Of a stretch of 64,000 nucleotides of DNA, positions 24,001 to 36,294 are shown in pieces. Under the pieces are notes generated by a model. The model ran no database searches. It was not told the origin of the DNA and saw only the letters and a program-made list of their open reading frames with translations. The stretch is from Tetrapyrgos nigripes. Its lineage: Eukaryota > Basidiomycota > Agaricomycetes > Agaricales > Campanellaceae. The stretch spans positions 62,001-126,000 of the forward strand of contig JAACJM010000087.1 of NCBI GenBank assembly GCA_013368315.1. The letters run 5' to 3'. The position numbers were made by a program, and so were the translations under genes. Numbering within the stretch: position 1 is the first letter of the stretch; each line of letters opens with the position of its first letter.

Positions 24001-24204
24001 TGTTGAGCTATGACGAAGGAACACTGTGGATAGGGGTTGACGCATACGGTGACTTACGGTTACTTATTCCTTTGTTTCTTTCCTTTCCAAGAACACGTGT
24101 AGAATACTTTATATACTGCTTCATACACTTAGGACACTTCTGTCTTCGCTATCAGGACAGAGATTTATCTTTCTCTTTGTTTCTATCTAGTTCGAATTCT
24201 AACA
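24001..24204 (+). repeat. Copia 3' LTR
   Basis: It is 204 bp, TGTTGA to TAACA, and preceded at 23989-24000 by the purine tract GGTGAGGAGGAG. It lacks the 65-bp duplication of the 5' LTR. Confidence 0.9.
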
Positions 24205-24630
24205 GGCACCTAGTCATGCAGAGAAGCAAAAGTAGAGTCCCAGCCAATGCAAAACTTGGAACTCGTCCACCTAGGATGCAGGATCCATGAGCACTAGAAG
24301 CCACAGTAGTTTACCGTCATTTCAGATGAGCAACCTGAAGTAAATGAACATCTTTTTTATCAGACTGCGACATCTACAGGTTCAGCAAGCTGGTACTCAC
24401 TGGAGCAAACTCATCTACAGCCATATTGAATGAGGAGCTGACGAGCCCAGAATTTGTGCTGGGGTGGAATGGATAGTGCTGCTGGGATTGCAGCAATGAG
24501 TGAAGCTGACAATGATGATTGAAGCTCATGAAGCTACTGGGTATGCTTGGTGTTGCTGGAAGAGCTGGACACCTAGTCATTGCTGATGGTGCAGGATGAA
24601 GTGCAAGGTTTGAGAAAGAAAGCATGACTT

Positions 24631-26111
24631 ACATAATCAGCTGAACTTTGTACATAAATGCCAGTGGCCACTGTCTTTCCAACTGTTGTTCGTTGGTCAC
24701 AATTTGTCCTCTAATCAATGAGTCGTTTTGGCCAGCATACACAGAGACGCCAAGGGTTGAAGCTGAAGAGGTGCAAATCTTAGTCAGGCAGCATAGTTGT
24801 ATATTCACTGGGCAAAAATCCTGGGTAGGTATGGATACACGAGTTAAACAGTAAATGATGGTCAATGGACATGAGTTACACATGGATTCATAATGATGGT
24901 ATACAGATCTGAATTTCTAAATTGTACAATAGTAATGTGGACCGTGAAGCAAAACAGACAGCATACCAGGGACATAGTTAACTGTTAACTGCCGCACCCT
25001 ATTGTCCATAAGAATTAACCACATCAGTCACCCTTTTCCCTCACTCTGTGGATGTCAGTTTGATATATTGGTAAACATTATCTAGGACCAACCTTTGTTC
25101 TTCATGTCACTATCAGATGCACTGGCATTCAAGATGTTGTGGTTGAGACTTAGTGGAGATTGACAACTCATTTAATGTTGTTGTTACACTGTCGGTCTCT
25201 GAGAAAGAAAGCTAAGGTAGCTAAGGTGGGAGTGGAGGTGGGAGTGGTGGTGGGAGTGGTGGAAGTGTCACTGCTGGAGTTGGTGTAGTTGTCATAGCCA
25301 TGGAACAGTTTCAGTTGATGACATATGCAAGTGGGGTCAGGGACAGTGCTGTAGTACCCATCAGAGATAACAGCCAACCAGGAGGGAGTCTTCCAATTGA
25401 GAGCAGTACCCAGGCGGTCATGACGGGGCCAGCAGATACACTTGCAAACATCTTTGTGTTGCATGGAGGAGGAAGTGAGCTGAGGGTGCTGGAAGTTTGA
25501 CCAGGGTTGTGGGTGTACTTTTTCAGCCAGGAAGATTCCTCTGTGGCACTTGCAGAAGCTGCAGAACACACTTTTGTGTGCATTGTTATCAATGCATTAG
25601 GTCAACACTTGAGGACAGCATGAAAAGACTTACTGATGATGTTCAAGAGAGTGGATGCAGGATGACTTCTAGACAGATCATTTATGTGTATAGACATCTT
25701 TTCAAACTCCGCAATTGGAACATGGCAATGAGGCAGTGCATTTTTAGGGCAAGTTTTTTAATGAAATAAAATTTCAGCTTCTCAGGCAGGGTAATGAGGC
25801 AATGAGCAAAATATGTACAAAAATGATATTCTACATAGCACACAGGTGCAAAAACAGATGACAGACTGAGTTAGCTGTTCCAATGTTCGAACTTAGAACA
25901 ACTGACAGTGTCATTAACCCACTTAGAGTTCCGATTCCTGATATGCCCAATATGTGCCAAAACAGTTTCCTTGTACCAGATGTAATGGTCATTCAGGAAA
26001 TTGACAAATCAGAAAATGGACCCCACTCTTGCACTTTTTGCACAGCATACTTCAGCTTTCCATCAGGCTGAAGTATGAGTCAATATGAAAAATAGAATAA
26101 GAAAGATGAAC
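24631..26111. other. Mostly unassigned, with a repeated exon-like segment
   Basis: At 24640-24720 the minus strand encodes NEQQLERQWPLAFMYKV, and a diverged copy lies at 28230-28300, so an exon-like segment is present twice in the same orientation. From 25200 to 25500 both strands are open with low-complexity Thr/Pro or Gly-rich products (a GGAGTGGTGG-type repeat near 25215-25260). No family was recognised. Confidence 0.35.
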
Positions 26112-27176
26112 TTAATGCACTCCTGCTGTACCACAAGCAGCATAGGCAGCAGACTTTTCAAAGGTGACAGCGATACCATATACAGGGAATGGGATGTTCA
26201 AAATCTCATTAATAGCTGCTGCAGGCAGAATGACCTGGTTCACCACTGTCTGAAATGATAATGTTTTGTATTCTTGACAGAGCTGATGAATCTCAACAAA
26301 ACCTGTGTTGTCAGTTCCCCATTTAACAAGTTCCTGGACACCTCTGCTGAGGGGGGAATCAACTGGGATTTCATGTGTCCACATGAGATCTGAAACAAGG
26401 TAACATCCTGGGGAGATTTGAAGGTTATTGCTGGAAGCAGGAGCAACTACTTTGGTATGGTGTTCCAAGTAGTTCGGGTGGCTGCAGACAGTAGAAATCA
26501 GGGGAGATGCGCAAAAAGACAATATAAAAAACATACCTGCTGCACCATTGCAGCTCTTTCTCAGTGCGGAAATGGTCCTTGAAGTCGTCTATCAAGCAGT
26601 TCAGCAGCTTACACATGACTGCCTCGTTGGAACCAGAGTGTGATGCCTCAACAATCTTCTGATAGTGTTGCATCACTTTATTGTATAATCCTGGTCGATT
26701 TGAAAGAAGTACTGAGTTCATAGCATGTCCTGTCAAGTCATTAAGTGCAACTTCTGCCATGCACATGTACAGCCAGTGCCAATCATGTCCATCTCATATG
26801 TGTTTTTCTGCTATAATTGAACATCTGCTGCCATACGTGTAAGGATAAGCCCAATCCTCCCTTGTGAGGGGTCTCAGAAATGCTTATACTTCTGACAGAC
26901 TTCTTTAAACTTCACTTTAAACTCCTCGTCAATAGCTTTCTCATCTTCAAGTTTGGCGCTTAGTTCAAGTTCTTTGTCTATTACTACTGTCACATAAGTT
27001 AGCTCAGGGACATGTATAAAGGGACCAACAAAACATACCGCCCATACATTCACAAATGAAAATGTACTATGCTTCGGAAACACAGGGAAATCTGAACCCC
27101 CTTTGGAGATAACGTCAGTGCACTCACATGATATGGCTTTCAGGTATTTTGCGAAGGCATCAGGAATTCCACACAA
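26112..27176 (-). CDS. Unidentified gene, at least three exons
   Basis: Open blocks on the minus strand, 27176-26874, 26766-26530 and about 26480-26115, have protein-like composition and are separated by AT-rich gaps with GT and AG borders. The last block reads well: VKWGTDNTGFVEIHQLCQEY, then VNQVILPAAAINEIL, ending AAYAACGTAGVH and a stop. I have no domain name for it. The product has no obvious signal peptide or membrane segment. It lies between the arms of the inverted duplication and could be cargo of, or an accessory to, the tnp2 element. Exon borders were not fully resolved, so the ends are approximate. Confidence 0.4.
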
Positions 27177-27551
27177 CCTTCAGACATCATTCAGCATAAG
27201 AGAAGAGAAGAGTAGAGAAAAAACCTACTTATTCATGGAGTTTACTTCTGCAGTCATTCATTGTATGCGATGTCCATTGTGCTGTGAGAATGAGAGGAGG
27301 GTTCATAGTTGCTGTCCAATCACATTTTTTTTTGAGTCGTTGGTTAGTATACTGCTGCTGTAATCAGAGGCCATCTCATCTTCAGGAAGGTCCACTGTTA
27401 TATCATTTCATTAGCATCAGCACTATGAAAACAAAGGATATGATGCACTTCTGCTGGCAGGAGTTCTAAGCAGGCAGCAGAGTGGGTATAATTGAGATGA
27501 TCATTTATGTCTCAGCTGGAAATGACACTGAGTCAGAACTTGCACTACACC
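27177..27551. other. Spacer upstream of the second solo LTR
   Basis: No gene supported. The last 45 bases before the LTR match the paralogous segment near 30,530, which shows the empty target site. Confidence 0.4.
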
Positions 27552-28086
27552 TGTCATGAACTGCTACAGTTCTTTGCCCTCCTTCCTCTTCTACTACACT
27601 ATTGAACTGGTTTTCTGATCATTTGTCTATTGCATTTCCTCGATCAATGTCACGAACTGCTACAGTTCTTTGCCCTCCTTCCTCTTCTACTACACTATTG
27701 AACTCATTTTCTGATCATTTGTCTATTGCATTTCCTCGATAAACCTTTTAAACCTTATATTACTGACTTCGAACCTTATAGAACCTGTCAAACTCTATAA
27801 TAACTGTCAATCAATCTTCCATTCCATCGATCCTATCTTTATCCTACATTTCTCCACTTTCCCCTACGTTTCTCCTATTTCTCCTATCTTTCTCCTATCA
27901 CTTATTCATTTTTCATCTATATAAACCACTAGACATTCTAGCTAGTCCTTTAGTTTGTTCACTTTGTCTCTGCTCCATACTAGTACTACGCAGTGTAGAG
28001 CATAGTCAGCTTACTCTATTTCTCAATTGATCTTGTCTTTGTGTGACTTGGGTGGTTTGTCATTGAGTGTACCAATGACCTTGACA
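27552..28086. mobile_element. Solo LTR, family 1, second copy, with internal duplication
   Basis: The 535-bp block starts TGTCATGAAC and ends CCTTGACA, flanked by ACACC at 27547-27551 and 28087-28091. The start of the LTR is duplicated in tandem: the first 96 bases recur from 27648. The remainder matches the solo LTR at 1202-1650. The uninterrupted target is present as a paralogous sequence at about 30530-30690, with the words TTGCACTACA and AAGTAATGCAAATGAGAG adjacent to each other. Confidence 0.92.
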
Positions 28087-28466
28087 ACACCAAGTAATGC
28101 AAATGAGAGTGCCAAGTTCTCAAGGCAGCAGCAATTATGAGATGTAGTACTAGATGTTGAGATATGGACATGTCAAGCAAGAAACCATTAGGTAAGCACA
28201 CTGTTGCGAGTAGTACTAGTAACTGTCTCAACTCAGCTGAACTTCATACATAAACGCCAGCAGCTGCTATTTTTCCAACTTTTGTTTGTTGGTCACAATC
28301 TATATCTGAATAAAAAAAGCTTTATAGATGGTGTACTCTATATTACACAGTGCTATAGGATACTTCAAGCTGACAGGGTAGCAGAGGATACAGAACATGG
28401 TAAGATAGCAGCATATATACACAGGGCCTGGGTAATGTACAAAAAGCAATGCATGACAAGAAACTT

Positions 28467-31400
28467 TCAGGCTGACATGGGTACAGAACGCAGTAAGATA
28501 GCAGCATGTCCAAAAAACATCAAAAAGACCTGCATGTAGTGACAAACCAGGCTACTCTCCCACTCCCTGCAGCTAATATGACCAGCATCTGGTACAGAGC
28601 CCTGGAGCATTTCAGGCAGTGGTACTCTCCAAACACTCATGATGTCTCTAAATTGTTGCAACTGGACAGAACAGAATGACCATTCTGGGGAAGCAAGACC
28701 AACTGGAGCCTGGGTAACATTGACATTGGTCAAAGAGTCTTCTGGGAAAATGACACATAAAAGAGATGCATGTTCCAGTGCAAGTCCTTCATCCTCAGCA
28801 TGGAAATAAAGATGAGAGTCCAGATGCTGCAACTCATTCTGGAAGTTGAGCTTGCAAAGTTCCCAAATAACTTGTTGACATTGTTGCACTGAGAAGATGA
28901 GCAGGTGCGTGACTGAGGCTGACTCCTTGGAGCTTGAAACATCAAACCAAGTAAAGCCTTCACTGCCTTAAAGCTCTCTTGCAACTGCGAAGAATTGTTG
29001 GCACTCAATTTGGATAGAGGCAGTGCCAAGATATCCCTCCATTCTTGAGGTCTAAGACTAGGATTTTTGGTGACTCAACACAGTAGATGAAAGCCTCTCA
29101 GAGGTGAATGTATTGTGAAAGGTACATTTGTCACCATTCAGACTTTGCATTGATGAAAATAGAGGGAGGTGGGAAGGAATACAAGTGCTGGGAGGATCAG
29201 TCATTCAGGAAACAAGTTGAATTGATGTTGACCAAGGCATTGACATCTGCCCAAGCTGCAATAGAAGGTGCGACATGTTCCCTGCTGAGCTCTTGAAACC
29301 ACTCTTGTGAGATATTGACTGTAGAATAAAGATCAGCAGAAGAGTAGAGAGAAAACTAGCAAACATACTTTTAGGCAATTTTCTTGCAGCTGGACAACTG
29401 CCATGCTTGCCTTGATGTCTCTGAATGTTTGTTTTCGATTGGCTACAAGACAGGCCTGCAATTGATGGAAGGGCTGGTGGAGAAGTGGGGGCTGATGAGG
29501 TTGTACTTGTTGTTGAAGTGATGGTTAGGTCATAATGGGGGGGGGGGGGCATCATGAAGTGGAGATAAAAACAAGTGATGGCATCCATCTGGGTCATATG
29601 ATTAGGCAATCCAGTGAAGACGTCTGGGAGCAGTGGATTTGGGAACACACGAGCAGACCATGACTGCACAGGAACAGTCTTCAAGATGACCTGGTCGGTG
29701 AAGGAGGAGAGTGGACGAATGTAGTAGATTGGGACTGGGACATGCTGGAACAGCTCAACAACATCCAAACAGTTTGTAAAGCAACCCATAACCTTCATAG
29801 AGTTCAGTGTGGGGTCTGTAGGGCCACTGTCCATCATGTACCAAATGGCAGCCACCAACTCTAACCATGTACACTGGAGACCTGCAATAGTTATATGGAT
29901 TGTCAAGAAGTTGTAACAACCCCAATTCAGCCATGCCTTGAGACGGCAGACAAGTAGATTGGAAAAAGAGCAGAAGCTGGAGGAGACTGTACCATCAGCT
30001 GCTCGATGAAAGTGACCTCTTGCACATAAAGAGTAAACCTGTTGCACTTGAGTATGCCTGTACCACTGAGAGGTGTATTCTGATCCCATTCAACATCTTT
30101 CTCCAAAACATTGTCCCAGATACATGAGTAATCTTTGTAAGGGTGGGTCACATCAGAATTGGAAGGGCGACAAGGAATAATAGCAAGATGAACCGTGAGG
30201 TCATCATAATACTGAGGATACTGAGTGAAGTCATGCTCGCTGACCTGACTGTCTTCTGTGACTCGAATAATTTGGTTGGAGGGAGGAGAGGGTACCTGGT
30301 TTGAGGGATAATGGCTAGTGATGAATTGGTCCCTGTGAATGGCACCAACAGCTCCATCAGCTGCAACGAGACCCATGTAACAGTGTTCCACATCATCCAA
30401 AGCCGCATTTTTCATCAAGTTGATATCAGCCAAGGCATGCTTAATTTCAGTCAAAAGAATCCTATGAAACACACATACAGCACATAGATTGGTGGGTACC
30501 AGTGAGATGAAAAGAAAAGACTGCTTGGTTTCACAATGACACCGAGTCAGAACTTGCACTACATCAAGTAATGCAAATGAGAGCACCAAGTTCTCAAAGC
30601 AGCAGTGATCATGAGACATAGTACTAGATGTTGAGATGTGGACATGTCAAGGAAGAAATGATTAGGTAAGCATGCTGTTGCCACAGCAGGGTTGACACCA
30701 AGTCAGCAGTAGAAAGACACCCAGTCCTGATGACAACAATGTGCAGGAGCTGAGCACACCATTCTACATGTGGGGCATTCAACTTCCATGGTTGATATCA
30801 TTGCCCATACATCCTTCCTGACACTGACATGAGAATTGCACTCCGACAATGCAGCAAGACTTGGGGCAGCACTGTCAGTCCATTTTTCTGTCTCAGAGAC
30901 AGGAACATCAAGGACTGATGTAATGAAAAGTGCAGGAGCTGGCAGAAGCATAAGGCGTGGTACTGTAAAAATGTCAATGATAATAAGAGAGCATAAAGGT
31001 AATCTAACTCGCCAGTTCCTGTACCTGTGATCACCATCGAGGTGATCATGAAATCAGTCATGAGAGAAAGTGCATTCACAGACAGCACAGTCTACAGCTG
31101 AGGCTTGGACATATTTCCATACCCATGGTGGGATGCCCAGCATAGAATGCCAGTGCTGGAACTGAAGAACTTGAGGTTTGAGTTTGTGAGATAGTGTCCT
31201 TTTGGATTGATGTTGAGATCCCAAGGCTCGAGAAGTGAAAGAGTAGTGCATTTATTCAAGCCTGAAGGAAGTCAGCTCATGTGAGCGAAAACAGAATAAA
31301 AATGCTTATGGCAATAGTTACCTTGGGCATAGTTACTTTCCATCCTATTGACCAAATCTTCATCTACATACAAATGTTGATTATATGAGATACAATGAAC

Positions 31401-31662
31401 TTGGACATTTATACACTTACCGTAGTCAGCGCGAGACCAGTTCTTGTCTGCAGAAAAGAATCTGCGAAAAGCTAATAATGTTCTGGGCCTTGGTAAAGGC
31501 TGCACTGAGCTTTGATAACCAAGGGGAGTAGCTAGATCAGCAGCACTGACTGAATGCTGTCCCTGCAAATGAGGAATGTGAACTAAGATAATACAGTGAG
31601 TAATATATTGCATAATAGCAAAACATAGTCCATACCGATAAAATCGCAAGTGTGAAGTTCAT
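28467..31662 (-). CDS. Conserved agaricomycete hypothetical protein, multi-exon
   Basis: The likely start is ATG 31662 (MNFTLAILS), followed by a GT/AG intron and an exon with FRRFFSADKNWSRADYG (about 31470-31430). Later blocks hold CPTCRMVCSAPAHCC (about 30765), DDVEHCYMGLVAADGAVGAI (about 30390-30330), YYDDLTVHLAIIPCRPSNS (30210-30155), VPVPIYYIRPLSSFTDQV (about 29745-29690) and the last exon with LHLDSHLY-like text (near 28800) and SCREWESSLVCHYMQVF (about 28580-28530). The order of these motifs matches a large family of uncharacterised proteins that I recall from mushroom genomes; it has no assigned function. Some blocks may carry frame breaks. A segment at 30530-30690 is duplicated around the solo LTR at 27552. 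Confidence is fair that it is or was one gene, low on exon borders. Confidence 0.45.
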
Positions 31663-32714
31663 TTTTCACTTTGAAATAATAGCACTGTTGATCAACATCA
31701 TAGTGGAGGACCATTGTGCATTCCTTGATGCTTCAGAGTGCATTGAGGATATGGGGACATAGAACTGGGACCACGTTAGAGGAGGTGCAGCCAAACTTAG
31801 GGGCGTCCAGGTTGGACATTGATCTGTTGCTGTGTGTAGGAATTACAATTAAGTAATTCATAGTGAAATCATAGACCACATAATATGGAGTTGATAATAA
31901 TGTATTGCGCTTGCAGCTTACTGCAATTGCATGATGTTATATCTACTTTTACAAGCTTTAATACTATGTACTACTGTGGCTGAGCAAATCTGTAAATAGA
32001 ACTAAGTGGTGCTAAGTGGATACTACAATGTAATGTCTGAGATCAGTCTGGAGTAATGATATAAGTAGCTATGTAAGTATGGAATAAAGTGGAAAGTGAT
32101 TGGTGCATATGTGGCTAATTATATAGAATTACAACACTGTGCTCAATCCAGGGGCTGGTGTGCTTGTCAGCTCCAATGTAAATAATACATCTAATGCAGC
32201 TTACTGAGTCCATTCCATCCAGTCCTGCTGAGTTAAGTCAAAGGTGACCGTGGTTCCATTTGCATTGTGGATCATCAGCTTTTGTGAAAGCTGGTCGAGA
32301 AGAGAGGCAGGTGGGTCTCAAAGGCTGACAGCCAATATGTACTGTCTTGTGAAAGGACATTGGCATGCGGACAGTTTGACATTGAAGGTGCAGATGGGAG
32401 GCATGGAGCCAGCAAAGCAGCATCCTGCTCATTTTATTATGGTTTAACAAAAACAGAGAAGCAAAAAATGCTCACTGGGAGAACTCTGACAAGTTCACAA
32501 TTGCATTGTCAAAGCAACATCAAACAAAGATACCAGTGCTGAGCTGGTTATCATGCACACCAAGTACACTGATAGGAAGTCATTAATGACACTGAGTCAT
32601 TGGCCGTCCAGTGTCATCTAGTGTCAAAGAGACTCAGAGTTGAAAGAAGGCATAGCTGCTGATTATATCATTAATGTAGCTGCTCAGCTGTCTCACACTC
32701 TCTTTCTTTCTCAA
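31663..32714. other. Spacer with palindromic TGACACTGAGTCA-type words
   Basis: No gene recognised. Near 32587-32625 the words TGACACTGAGTCA and AGTGTCATCTAGTGTC form short palindromes, and related TGACTCAGTGT words sit at 32744, 33129, 27521 and 30538. Around 32650-32715 a block similar to 33300-33350 introduces the right arm. Confidence 0.35.
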
Positions 32715-34466
32715 ACCTTGCACTTCGTCCTGCACCATCGGCAATGACTCAGTGTCATGCACAGAGTCTTCAGCTCTTCCAGCAATACCAAGCGTACCCA
32801 GTAGCTTCATGAGCTTCAATCATCGTTGTCAGCTTCACTCATTGCTGTAATCCCAGTAGCACTATCCGTTCCACCCCAGCACTGTCCCTGTCCGTGCCAC
32901 AAATTCTGGGCTTGTCAGCTCCTCATTCAATATGGCTGTAGACGAGTTCACTCCAGTGAGTACCAGCTTGCTGAACCTGTAGATGTCACAGTCTGATAAA
33001 AAAGATGTTCATTCACTTCAGGTTGCTCGTCTGAAATGACAGTAAACTACTATGGTAGTGCTCATGGATCCTGCATCCTAGGTGGACAAGTTCCAAGTTT
33101 TGCATTGGCTGGGACTCTATGTTTGCAATGACTCAGTGTTGTTGCTTCTCTACATGACTAGGTGCCATGTGTTCCACACAGCATATCAGTTTCCCAAGGG
33201 AATGTGCCTGGAATCTGGGCCTCCTTCTATCTCTCATGTTCCCAGAGCTATGCACAGAATTATTGTGAGTAGTTTTGCTTATTGTCTTTTGTTATCTCTT
33301 CATCAATGTAGCCACTCAGCCATCTCACACTCTCTTTCTCAAACCTTGCAAGGACTGTAGCTTGGTGCTCTCCTTCCTTACACATGAATGACTTGGCATC
33401 TATTCATAGATTTTACCTTCCAACTCTGAAAACTGGGCTAACGTTGCTCCTACCACAATAGCAACAAGTGGACTTCTCTGTCTCAAGATAGTTCAGTGCT
33501 CCCACCCTTGAGAACATTGTTCATGAATGACTTGGTGTCAATTCATGGATGTTACTCTTTCCTTCTCACTCTGAAGATCAGGCGTTTTGTCTTTCTGGCT
33601 GCATTGCTCCTGGATACCACATAGATCTTTCTCAAGATTGGCTCAGCCCAAAAAACTTGGTGTTTTCGTAATGGCTTATTATTTGTCATAAAGACTTGTT
33701 GTCTTTTTACCTTCCTCATTTAATTGTTCCAAGGTCACAATTGGTACTTAAACAACTTGGACCATCCTCGAAGTTTATAAGCTCACTCTGCTCACCCTAT
33801 ACCTGCAACCCCCCTGATACTCGTACAAGTCTAACTCCCTACATATAACCAGCCCTCTCATGACTCCCTCTGTAGTGTGAAGCCGACAACAAACAACCAC
33901 CTGCACCAGGTGCCCCCAGCTTCATACCATCACTTGCACTGATCTTGCTAAGCACTTGCTGGACATAGCAGCTCGAGAGCAAGGGCAGAGTCTTCATGTG
34001 GGTCTTCAGGCTATCTTATCAGGTCCAACATCTTACTCTACCTTCAGTCCACTTCCAATCAATCTACCACACCCAGCAGTAGCCTGGCTCAGATTACCAA
34101 CCTACTCACCACAGTAACCCTGTCTGACCCTGGTCCCGACGTGCATGAGCAGTCCAGCAAACTTTGGACATCTCGTAATGAGTTCCAAAACAGGGTCAAG
34201 TCCAATGTTTTGCTGTCAGGGTCCATCCCAGCCTGTCACACCCTCTGGCGTTCTGACTTCTCAGAGTCCAACTCTTTCACATAGAGCATCACGACTCTCT
34301 CTCAGCTTTGTCAAGCAGGTCTGCAATCCAAAGCTCACTTGAATGATTGGAAAAGTCAATTCTATTAAGGACAAAGCCATCCGCCTAGATGAACATTTGG
34401 TTCAACTCACTGTGCAAAATTCAGATGTCAGTAACAAGAAAGCAGTGATGAAGTGTCAAGAAGGTT
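32715..34466 (+). repeat. Right arm of the inverted duplication, truncated
   Basis: This arm is the reverse complement of the left arm (24630-24210 joined to 18654-17325). It runs from the TCTTTCTCAAACCTTGCA word to the end of the peptide word KKAVMKCQE at 34466, where homology stops and the tnp2 coding region is absent. It lacks the copia insertion, so it is the empty site for that insertion: the words CTAGGTGCC and ATGTGTTCCA, around GGCAC in the other arm, are joined here near 33170. It contains small insertions carrying TGACTCAGTGT. Confidence 0.75.
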
Positions 34467-36095
34467 GTGGGAAGGGTTTGACCATGGAATGGCTCTATAT
34501 TCTTTGTGTCCTAAATAAGATGAACTATTCTTATTGACCTTTGAACAGTTCTATATTCTTTGAATAAGGCAAACAATTTACACAGATCTTTGAAAGGCTC
34601 TATATTCTGCTTAGCCTTTAAATGTGTCATAGGTCGTACCATTCGTACGGAACAAGGGGGACCACACAATCAAGCAAGGACAGCAGTCCCGCAGACTACG
34701 GCAACCTCCGGGTATTTTTTCCCATGGTTTCCAAACCTCTGTACGGTCTTGACTTTTGTTGCCACAAGGCAATTCTCTTGACTCACTTCTTTGTATGACT
34801 CCATACTACAGATCCGAACTTATCTGACTCATCTTTACTCATAATGACTCACTCAATAGTCCTAGCATATGTTTATAAACTGTAACATAACTACTTAACT
34901 CTTTAGCCTAGATATTTTGTCAACCTACCTACAACAAACCTGAATCATATCTAGCTTTCAAGTCAATCATATCCAGCAATCACCAGCAACTACCTGAAGC
35001 CTTTTACCAGCATCCTCCATTTTTCTGGCCATTCCAACAAGTACTTAAACTCTAAGTACTCCAACTGTGGCTACAAGCCCCTATCAGCTCTATCAACTTC
35101 CTATAGTCTTGCCATATTGCCTAGCGGTCTCCTACGTATCAACGTCGTCCAGAACAACATTAACAACTGTAGGTATGACCCTTACAAAATGGCTCTGAAT
35201 TCTTTGAAGTTTTGACAATGTCGATTATTCTTATTTGCTGTGAAAAGGCTCTAAATTCTTTGAAGTCTCGACAAGCTCAATTATTCTTGGAAGCCTTTGC
35301 AAGATAAGGTATACTTTACAACTTTTTAAGTAGCCATAAATTACATTGAACACTGAAAAGGGTCTGAAAATTTTACAGCCTATAAGTGGCTACCAATTCT
35401 TGTGCAACTTTCAAAGACCTATAACTATTGAACATATCTAAAGGCGTTCAGTACTTTTGGTCATTCCAAGATTGGGGGTACCGTAAAAATGCATTTATTG
35501 GTGCAACTACGATTATTGTTCCATCCTAGGCATTGTGTGCGAATAAAGGCCTTGGAATGTAACTGAACTCGCCTCAACTACCTTGGTTTACCAATATGGC
35601 AACCGAGCTCCAGAGGTTTGATGGGCTTGGAACTCGCCTCGCGCCTCCCACCCGCATTTGGAACAATGAGCTTTCAGCGATTTTTGACTCTTTTTGCAAG
35701 TACCTTCCCATTTGTACATATGTAAGTGTGTATGGAAGTATGTATACTATGTCTTTAGCTGATTTATAGCATTATGTACGTATTGGACTGCAGGAGGAGA
35801 AACACTCGAGGAAAGTGTTTGGAGCTGACTACCAAATTTGGGAAGCACCTCGAGTTGCCTCGTTTTGACCTCCGACTTGGTTCACACAGAGCAGAGCGAG
35901 TTGTCTAAATCCGTCAGCTCGCCTCGCGGCAGCACTAGGTACAGTAATGATATGATTACTATTTTGGGAATTCTTAGTAAGAACACAATGCATGGACCTT
36001 GCCTGGTACATGGCCTCATACTCCTTGAGACCTTGAGGCCTGAGTAAGCCATGAGCGTGGTGTGCCTATGGGTAGCTATGGTTATTTTAGCGGTA
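34467..36095. other. Unassigned spacer between the duplication and the synthase gene
   Basis: No gene recognised. The word GGCTCTATATTCTTTG and close variants recur at about 34491, 34548, 34596, 35191 and 35246, which suggests an old dispersed repeat. From 35560 to 35940 the word ACTCGCCTC recurs at least three times. Neither has a clear boundary. Confidence 0.35.
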
Positions 36096-36175
36096 GGCTT
36101 TATAAAAGTGCCGATGGTTGAACCATAGCTTTTATAAAACGTTTTGCATGGTTAAGCCATGGATTTTATAAAGCC
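36096..36175. repeat. 80-bp inverted-repeat unit downstream of the synthase
   Basis: The ends GGCTTTATAAAA and TTTTATAAAGCC face each other, with two inner ATGGTT/AACCAT or GCCAT pairs. It may be a tiny MITE. It lies about 120 bp beyond the stop of the minus-strand synthase and may fall in its 3' untranslated region. Confidence 0.65.
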
Positions 36176-36294
36176 CCCGCGTCATGGGGTGCAGCTCTTC
36201 GAGTAACGAGTAGCAGCAAGGATAATTTGCTATTAGGAAGTCTTCGAAAATACTCTCCAGTCCAGATAAATACCATTATCGGCATCATACTCAG

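Larger units (their letters stand above)
18655..24204 (+). mobile_element. Ty1/copia LTR retrotransposon, near full length
   Basis: The element is 5,550 bp with direct LTRs at 18655-18923 and 24001-24204, each starting TGTTGA and ending AATA or AACA. Identical GGCAC copies flank it at 18650-18654 and 24205-24209. The 5' LTR is followed by GGTTATGGGC (priming site) and the 3' LTR is preceded by GGTGAGGAGGAG (polypurine tract). Gag, protease, integrase, reverse transcriptase and RNase H occur in copia order. The LTRs differ at about eight aligned positions, nearly all transitions, plus a 65-bp duplication, so the insertion is not very recent. It is disabled by three TGA codons and two frameshifts. 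Confidence 0.95.
17325..24630 (-). repeat. Left arm of a 1.8-kb inverted duplication (split by copia)
   Basis: Without the copia element (18655-24204), the sequence 17325-18654 joined to 24210-24630 is the reverse complement of about 32715-34466, with small indels. Shared landmarks include the peptide words MIGKVNSIKDKAI (17452 reverse, 34343 forward) and CLESGPPSISHVPRAMHR (about 18600 and 33210). On the minus strand this arm leads into the tnp2 gene and probably holds its promoter, leader and first exons. Several frames are damaged by stops, such as in the segment 17795-17511. This arm keeps the continuation into tnp2 that the other arm lacks. Confidence 0.75.

Noticed and set aside
29537..29548. 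Run of G residues as a functional structure
   Set aside because: A single G run inside a gene-like region; more likely slippage or an assembly error, with no second G run for a quadruplex.
34623..35175. A further solo LTR between GTCATAGG and GGTATGAC words
   Set aside because: The ends are inverted, but no CA end and no matching flanking duplication could be found.
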